Of a DNA stretch of 64,000 nt, positions 57,538-64,000 are shown one piece after another. Origin of the DNA: Cycas panzhihuaensis. Its lineage: Eukaryota; Cycadophyta. Position 1 is the stretch's first letter. Each line of letters begins with the position of its first letter. The notes beneath the pieces are model-generated. The model made no database searches, was not told the DNA's origin, and saw only the letters and a list, made by a program, of their open reading frames with translations. Both the position numbers and the translations under genes were made by a program. Where the stretch lies: the NCBI GenBank assembly GCA_023213395.1, contig CM041465.1, positions 90,589,741 to 90,653,740 of the forward strand, given 5' to 3'.

Positions 57538-60500
57538 AAACTCCTCCACATCAAAGGTACATTAAAGAAGATCCCCGTAACCATCTTGATTGATGGTGAT
57601 GCATCACTTAACTTCATTGATATCTCCCTAGCTAGACAGCTTAACCTATATATAGTACCAAAACTTAGGTTCACCTACTCTTACTAAGGTACTAAAAACT
57701 CCACTGTGCAAGCCTTATTAAAAATCTCTATGTCTAAATTAGTACATACCAACTAGATTCTAATTTATGCCCTTTCTATAGGCAGATCTAATGCCATCCT
57801 AGGAGTTCAGTGGCTCCAAAACCCTGGGTATGTATAGCACTAATAATCCATCCTCCAACCTATTCATTCTATCTAAAGACCACTTTAAATAAACCCACAA
57901 ATTACATGGACTCCAATCACCTCCTAATAAACCCTTGACCCCAAAATAAATGAGCCAATCCAATAACTAAATAGTAGCATTGATTACATAGTTTACCTCA
58001 ATAATATTCAACCTCAAGTTAACATTCACCCCAACATCCAACCTATCCTCACTAAGTATCAATCTATCTTTAACCCACTTCCCAGTAGCCCCCCTCCCCA
58101 CCTGAGATCAAGGTTTCCACCATACCATCAAGCCTAAAAACACTCATAACCCCATTAGCCTATGACTATATCATAACTTATACTTTAAAAAAAATGAAAT
58201 CAAGCAATTCATTATAGAACTTATGGACATGGAAATAATCCAACCCAATAAAATCCTTTACTCAACCCCCATTATACTTGTCTAAAAAATGACAACTTAT
58301 TTCACCTTTGTGCTAATTATCAAGAGCTTAACAAACTCACGATTAAAAATAAATTCCCCACTCCTTGCATTAATGATATGTTGTATGAAATTTAGGGGGT
58401 CACTAATTTTTCTAAATTGGACCTCTAATCGGGCTACTATCATATCCCCATTGCCCTTGAAGATCATCATAAAACTACTATTCAAACATATCAAGGGCAT
58501 TACAAATTTTAGATTATTCCCTTCGAATTATGTAATACCTTGAGCATATTACAAGGCCTAATTTACAAGATCTTTGGTTGCCACCTTTATAAGTTCATTA
58601 GTGTCTTTTTTTATGCCTTTTTTGATGATGTCCTTATCTATAGTTCTTGTATATTTGCCCATCTATAGCATCTAGGCATTGCCCTTCAACTTCTCTCCTA
58701 ACATAAACTCTATGCCAAACTAACTAAGTATGAATTTAGGAAGATTGAACTCTAATATCTAGGCCATATCATCTTGGTAGAAGGTGTTTGAGTGGACCCT
58801 AATAAAATTTTAACCATCACCCCTAAGACTCTCACCCAATTACAAGCTTTCCTTAGACTCACAAGTTTTTATCAGTGATTTGTTAAAAATTATGCTTCCA
58901 TTACTGCACCCCTAAATAATTTACTTTGTAATGACTCCTTTCAGTGGTCCCCTAATATCGATAATGCCTTCAACCATATCAAATTGATTATGTCCATCAC
59001 CCTTATATTGACCACCCCAAACTTTTCTAAACCAATCTAACTTGGATGCAATGCATCTGACACAGGCTTAGGAGTTGTCCTCATATAAGATTTTCATCTA
59101 ATTACCTTTGAATATTAAAAAATAAAAGACCATAAATGTAGAATTTTAATTTACCAAAAAGAAATAAAGGCCATCCTCTATGTAGTTAATAAGTGGTATT
59201 AGTATTTACAAGGATATAAATTCACTATTTTAATTAACCACCATAGTCCTCATTACCTCCTTGATTAGCCTATCATTTCTGAAGAGTAAGAAAAGTGGGT
59301 TGATAGCCTCCAAGTGTTTGACTTCATAATATCTTACAAAAGGAACAAAGAAAATGTTGTAGTTGATGCTCTCTCTTATCTCCCTTTAGACCCCTCTAAG
59401 CCCATCTTATAATACATCTCTTCCCCTCAACCTATGTGGCTCCAAGAATTAGTCAATGACAACCAATCCCAACCTAATTTTAGTAAGTGTTCCTAAAAAA
59501 TTTTCACTCAAAAGGATTGGATATTATACAACACCCACCTTCTCTACAAAAATATAATCCTTGTCCATCCATCCTCCCTCTTCATTCCTCATATATTAAT
59601 TAAGTACCATACCACCCCCTTAGGAGGTCACTCAAGTTTTTATAAGACCTATTTTTACATCCACTTTGACTTTTACTGGCCTCAAATGAAATCTTTTGTA
59701 CTGACCTTCATAGCAGAATGCAACATTTTCTAATGCAACAAGGTAAATATAAAGGCTTAGCCTGGGTTCCTCCAACCCCTTCAAATCCTATAAGGCAAAT
59801 GGCAAGATATCACAATGGACTTCATCATAGGTCCTCCATTTGTAGCTAAAAATGACTCCATTTAGGTAATCATTGATTAACTAATAAAATATTCACACTT
59901 TTTAGTAGTCCACACATTATACCAAGCCCCCACCTAGTTAACCTCTACACCCAATTCATTTTTCGCTCCATGATTTTCCATCCACCATAGTCTTTGACTG
60001 AGATCCCAAATTCACATCTTCTTTTTGGAAAGAACTCTTTTATTTAATTAGCACCTCCTTCAACATAAGTTCCTCATACTACATCTAAATAAATGGTCAA
60101 TTAGAGGTCCTTAATCAAACCTTAGAGACTTACCTTTATTGTTTTGCATCTAAACACCAAAAATAATGGACCTCCTAGCTAGCTTTAATGGAATATTTGT
60201 ATAACTCTTCCCACCACTTTGTAATTAACATGTGTCTATTCATGGCCCTTTATGGTTATCTCCTACCATCCCAATATACATTAGTTACTAACCTATGCAT
60301 ATCCTCAATATAATAGAAATTATAAGATATGGACCAAATCCTAAACACAGTCAAGTAAAATCTAGTTATGGCTCAAAATTATATGAAGCAACTTGTCGAT
60401 TACCACTACTCTAATTGAACCTTTTCCATCAATGCTATGGTCTTTATTTGCCTCCAACCCTATAAGCAGTAATCACTTCATCATAGTACAAAACATAAAC

Positions 60501-60855
60501 TTAGTCCTCAATACTATAGTCCCTACAAGGTTAGCCAATGCATTGGAGAAGTTGCATATGCCCTTGAACTCCCTTCTGACACTAAGGTCCATAATGTCTT
60601 CTATGTCTCATGCCTTAATAAGCTCCTTGGCAAGTCCATTATCCCATATATCACTCTCCCAATCCTCATTGAAGAATAACTCCTAACTATTCCTCTAGAT
60701 CTTATCTTGGAACTAGACACTATTGTCTCCAAAATAGAACCATTTTTCAGCACTTGGTATAATGGACCAATAGTGAACGGGAGGAAGTGACATGGGAACC
60801 AAATGAATTCATCAAGTAACATCCACATCTATTACACTATGGGGAATTAGAGTCT
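57538..60855 (+). pseudogene. Gypsy-2 protease, RT, RNase H, integrase
   Basis: Gypsy order is clear. Protease near 57540-57640: TILIDGDASLNFID, with DGD in place of D-S/T-G, so the active site is altered. RT: ELNKLTIKNKFPTP near 58322, FDDVLIYSS near 58620 (the F/YVDD box has lost V), YLGHIILVEGV near 58755. RNase H: GLGVVLI near 59070 and YLQGYKFTILINHHSPHYLL near 59200. Integrase: VDALSYLPLD near 59365, GGHSSFYKTYF near 59622, ITMDFIIGPPF near 59811. The C-terminal block EREEVTWEPNEF near 60776 is the usual end of plant gypsy pol. Numerous stops; dead. Confidence 0.8.
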
Positions 60856-60867
60856 CAAGGGAGGGGA
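60856..60867 (+). other. Polypurine tract of Gypsy-2
   Basis: AAGGGAGGGGA run just before the 3' LTR (two C then TGTTACATAATC). Primes plus-strand synthesis in the family. Confidence 0.7.
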
Positions 60868-60869
60868 CC

Positions 60870-61180
60870 TGTTACATAATCACTAGTGGTTGGCAGAACC
60901 CTGATGAAGGTACCTTTTGCTAGTAAAAGGTGGATGTTAATGTTAACTATTAAAAGGTGTATGTGGGCCACTTAGGGACACCAATGAAAATAAAGGTCGA
61001 ATGCCCCTCTAATAAGATTCATGGACTAAATGACCATTTTACTTATTTAAGGCCTTATAGATGTAAAAGAAGCTAGTTCTTGAATGAGAAATTATTGCTG
61101 CCCATTTGGTGCAAACTTTTGGTGCCTATTTTTATGTCCATTCATGTTTTATTTATGCTTACATTTTGATTTTCTAATCA
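60870..61180 (+). repeat. Gypsy-2 3' LTR
   Basis: About 311 bp, starting TGTTACATAATC after the polypurine tract and ending near TTTCTAATCA. It aligns to the split 5' LTR. TATTTAAGG near 61038 may be the TATA box. Confidence 0.7.
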
Positions 61181-61183
61181 AGT

Positions 61184-64000
61184 GTAAAGGAATTCTTGAA
61201 GGAATCATATTATTGAACTTGAAGCACTCATGTCCATTGTTTCCTCTTCTACTTGCCCTGACTCATTATGTATAAGATAAGCCTTAAGGAAAACCCCCAT
61301 GATAATTTTCATCAATGTTGTTGTATCCTTAAACTTCAAAGATACTACAATAGATCAGTAATTAAATATCTATATGGAGCTAAAATAGGGCTTAATTATT
61401 CTCTCTTAGGCCATTACTCCCTCCATTGTGCAAATGTCATTCACAACTTTTAAGTCCAAATTAGCACCTATTAGCTCAAGTTAGAATTTTATGTTATATT
61501 CATTAGGGGATCAGACACCATTTTAGGGGTATAATGGCTCTAAATACTAGGAACTTATAGTACTAATAACTCCTCTAAGAATCTATTTATAATGTTTAAA
61601 GACCACTATGGCTAAACACATAAACCCTACAACATCCAATCCCCACCTAACAAACTCATTTCCCCTAAGTAAATAAGTAAGTAGCTCAAGAAGGACATCA
61701 GATATATTATCTATATTAACAATACTCAATAATAGTCTAAGTTCAACTCAAATATATACTCTATTCTCACTAAATACTAATTAGTTTTCCCCTCCATACG
61801 TGGTGGCCCTCCCCAAAATCATGGATTTTAGCATACCATCAATCTTAAAAACCCTCATAACCTAATCAGCGTATGCCCATATTAAAACTCTTACTTCCAA
61901 AAGAATAACATTGAATGCATCACTAATAAACTTATAGATATAAGAATCATACAATTAAGTAAAAACCCATATACAGCCCCCATTGTACTAGTTCAAAAAA
62001 AAGATGGCTCTTTTTAACTTTGTGTTGATTATAGAGAATTCAACAAATTGACTATTAAGAATAAGTTCCCCACTACCCAAATCGATGATATGTTATATGA
62101 AATCCATCAATCTATAATCTTTTCTAATTTAGACTTGTAATCCAAATATCACTAAATACCAATAGCCCCTGAGGATAGGCATAAAATTACTTTTTGAACC
62201 TATCATAGCCACTTTGAATTTTAGGTCATGTTATTTGGCCTATGTAATGCTCCAACCATCTTTTAAGCCCTAATAAATAATTTTTTGTACTTTACCTTTA
62301 AAAGTTTATTATTGTCTTCATTGGTGACATATTAATTTATAGTACTAACATACCCCTATATATCTAACATCTAGAAATTACCCTTTAGGTCCAGGCTCAA
62401 AATCAATTATACGCAAAGATGTCAAAGTGTGAATTCGAAAAAACTAAATTACAGTACTTAGGTCATATCATTTCTACAACTAGAGTATAAGTTAACCCTA
62501 ATAAAATATTAGTTATCATCTAGTAGCCCATCCCAAAGAACGTTAGCCAATTATGGGCCTTCCTCAACCTGACTAGGTTTTATCATTACGTTGTTAAAAA
62601 CTATATATCCATAGCTACCCCCATTGATGAACTCACTCTATAAGGACTCTTTTTAGCGGTCACTAAGTGCCAAGGATGCCTTCAACCTTTTGAAAATATT
62701 CATGGCAACCACATCCATCCTCTCCATTCCCAACTTTTCCTAAGTATTACAATTAGAATGTGATTCATTTAGTATGGGCTAAGGGTTATCTTCAGCTAGA
62801 ATTTTCATCTCATTGTACTTAAAATTCAAAATCTTAAAGAGCATGAGTGTCAACTATCCACTTACTAAAAGGAAATGAGAGTCATCTTGCATGTAGTCAA
62901 CAAGTGGCACCAATATCTACTTGACTCTAAGTTTATCATTTGACAAACCATCATAGTCTCCATCACTTCCTAGGCTAACTAGTTTTATCTAAAGAACAAG
63001 TTGAATGGGTTGATTAATTATAGGTCTTTGGCTTTACCATCTCATATAAAAAGGGCAAGGAAAATATTATTGTGGATACTCTTTCTCATATTCCAACTGA
63101 ACATATTATTTAAACCATCTTTATACCCTAATCTTCCATGATCTATGACTTAGTTAAAGCCAATAAAGCCCAACCTAAATTTTTTGCTTAGGCTAATAAG
63201 GTCTAAAACCATAATGATTAGGGCTTACACAGTAACTGCCTCCTTTATCAAAATGGAATCTTCATACACCACACTTTCCCATTTATTACCTACATCCTAT
63301 TTAAGTATCACAACATCCCCCTTCAACGACACTTGGGATTTGATAAAACCTATTATTGAATTTAATCAAATTTCTACTAGCCCCAAATGAAGCATGTCAT
63401 TCTCATATATGTATATGAATATGATACATGCCAATATAATAAGGTGGACACTAAGGCCTAACCTAGCCTATTTCAACCCCTAAAGATCCCTAAGGGTAAG
63501 TGGTGATACATTGCCATGAACTTCATCATAGAGATCCTATTATTAGCTAAGTATGACTCTATTTGGGTCATCATGTATTACATAACTAAATATGCCTATT
63601 TCCTCTCTATCTACACTATTCACAAAGCCTATCATTTGAATGAACTCTACATCTAATTCATCTTTCACCTCTATAACTTCCCATAAACCATTAACAAAGT
63701 TCCTAAATTTATTAGTACATTTTAGTAAGAACTCCTTTACACATTAGGAACATCCCTCCATATAAGCTCCTCTTATCATCTATAAATAGATGGACAATCT
63801 AAAATTCTTAATAAAACCTTGAAAATATACCTATGCTACTTTACCTTAGAATACCAATGTTAATGGACCTCTTGGTTAGCCTTAGTTAAGTACTAGTATA
63901 TTTCTTCCTATCACTCTATAATTAGTATGACTCCATTTATAACTCTCTATTGTTATCCCCCACCATCCCACCAATGGCCACTAATATCCATACTATTAAG
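61184..64000 (+). pseudogene. Gypsy-1 protease, RT, RNase H, integrase, cut by window end
   Basis: Resumes the Gypsy-1 polyprotein. Protease near 61275-61340: PMIIFINVVVSLNF, aligned to the Gypsy-2 TILIDGDASLNF block with the D-S/T-G lost. RT: APIVLVQKKDGS near 61977, VDYREFNKLTIKNKFP near 62024, IDDMLYEI near 62083, LFGLCNAPT near 62230. RNase H near 62750-62960 is weak. Integrase: GKW-stop-YIAMNFI near 63500, IDGQSKILNKTLK near 63788. Stops in nearly every block. The frame runs off the window. Confidence 0.75.

Larger units (their letters stand above)
18544..61180 (+). mobile_element. Gypsy-2: Ty3/gypsy element inserted in Gypsy-1, split by Tat-2
   Basis: 5' LTR 18544-18824 plus 55083 to about 55101, leader, gag 56327-57470, protease-pol 57538-60855, polypurine tract 60856-60867, 3' LTR 60870 to about 61180. 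LTRs are about 300 and 311 bp and align over ACTAGTGGTTGG, TAATGTTAACTA, GATTCATGGACTAAATGACC and AGAAGCTAGTTCTTGAATGA. Unnested length is about 6.4 kb, normal for gypsy. The flanking duplication may be CTAAA (18539-18543) versus GTAAA (61184-61188), which would move the right end by three bases; this is weak. Confidence 0.75.
15650..64000 (+). mobile_element. Gypsy-1: Ty3/gypsy element, split by Gypsy-2, 3' end outside window
   Basis: The outermost well-supported element of the nest. 5' LTR 15650-16023, primer site 16026-16040, leader to 17640, gag 17641-18543, then a 42.6-kb insertion, then protease-RT-RNase H-integrase from about 61184 to the window end. The gag stops at 18543 at the same point in the family frame where the right-hand part resumes (compare Gypsy-2 gag-protease junction near 57470-57500), so the two halves are one element. 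Heavily mutated. Confidence 0.75.

Overview
The window is a transposon-packed intergenic stretch of a plant nuclear genome. Evidence: plant-type Ty1/copia and Ty3/gypsy LTR elements with tRNA-iMet-type primer binding sites, a broken plant RPN10 gene, and fragments of a calcineurin B-like (CBL) gene and of the ANGUSTIFOLIA (AN) gene. Most of the DNA is AT-rich with heavy transition decay; one GC-rich element (25158-35128) stands out. I cannot name the species. I found no intact host gene and saw no tRNA or rRNA gene and no CRISPR array.

Left part (1-15649). Three minus-strand copia elements appear stacked: Copia-3 (gag to integrase, 8366-10943) is cut by Copia-2 (5' LTR 7949-8365), whose interior is cut by Copia-1 (5' LTR 6488-6739, gag and pol leftwards to base 1). 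Then come an intronless RPN10 pseudogene (12379 to about 13290), a near-perfect 25-bp hairpin (13476-13535) and the probable LTR of a Tat-like gypsy element (ends 15209).

Right part (15650-64000) is one Russian-doll nest, resolved from LTR ends, short target duplications and matching LTR lengths once insertions are removed. Gypsy-1 (+; 15650-18543 and about 61184-64000) contains Gypsy-2 (+; 18544-18824 and 55083 to about 61180). Gypsy-2 carries Tat-2 (-; 18825-20544 and 46309-55077) in its 5' LTR. Tat-2 carries Copia-4 (+; 20545-24510 and 46265-46308) in its left LTR. Copia-4 carries Copia-5 (-; 24511-46259) in its right LTR. Copia-5 carries two younger elements: TRGAG-1 (-; 25158-35128, TSD GTCTC) in its interior and Copia-6 (-; 40716-45909) in its right LTR. 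After subtraction, the split LTRs match their partners: 2355/2347 bp (Tat-2), 319/318 bp (Copia-4), 381/397 bp (Copia-5).

Most unusual contents: (1) Copia-5 is a gag-only copia-like element whose leader holds a run of fragments from at least two, probably three or more, host genes (unknown, CBL, AN), antisense to the element; (2) TRGAG-1 has LTRs, gag and protease but no reverse transcriptase or integrase, and carries four tandem 85-bp units, each able to fold; (3) Copia-4 and Copia-5 leaders share a small GGTCAC/GTGACC hairpin at about the same distance upstream of gag; (4) Tat-2 carries an exact 50-bp-period array and a dispersed short motif shared with Tat-1.

Only Copia-6 carries a nearly full copia gag-pol, and it is broken by stops and frameshifts, so nothing here looks autonomously mobile now.
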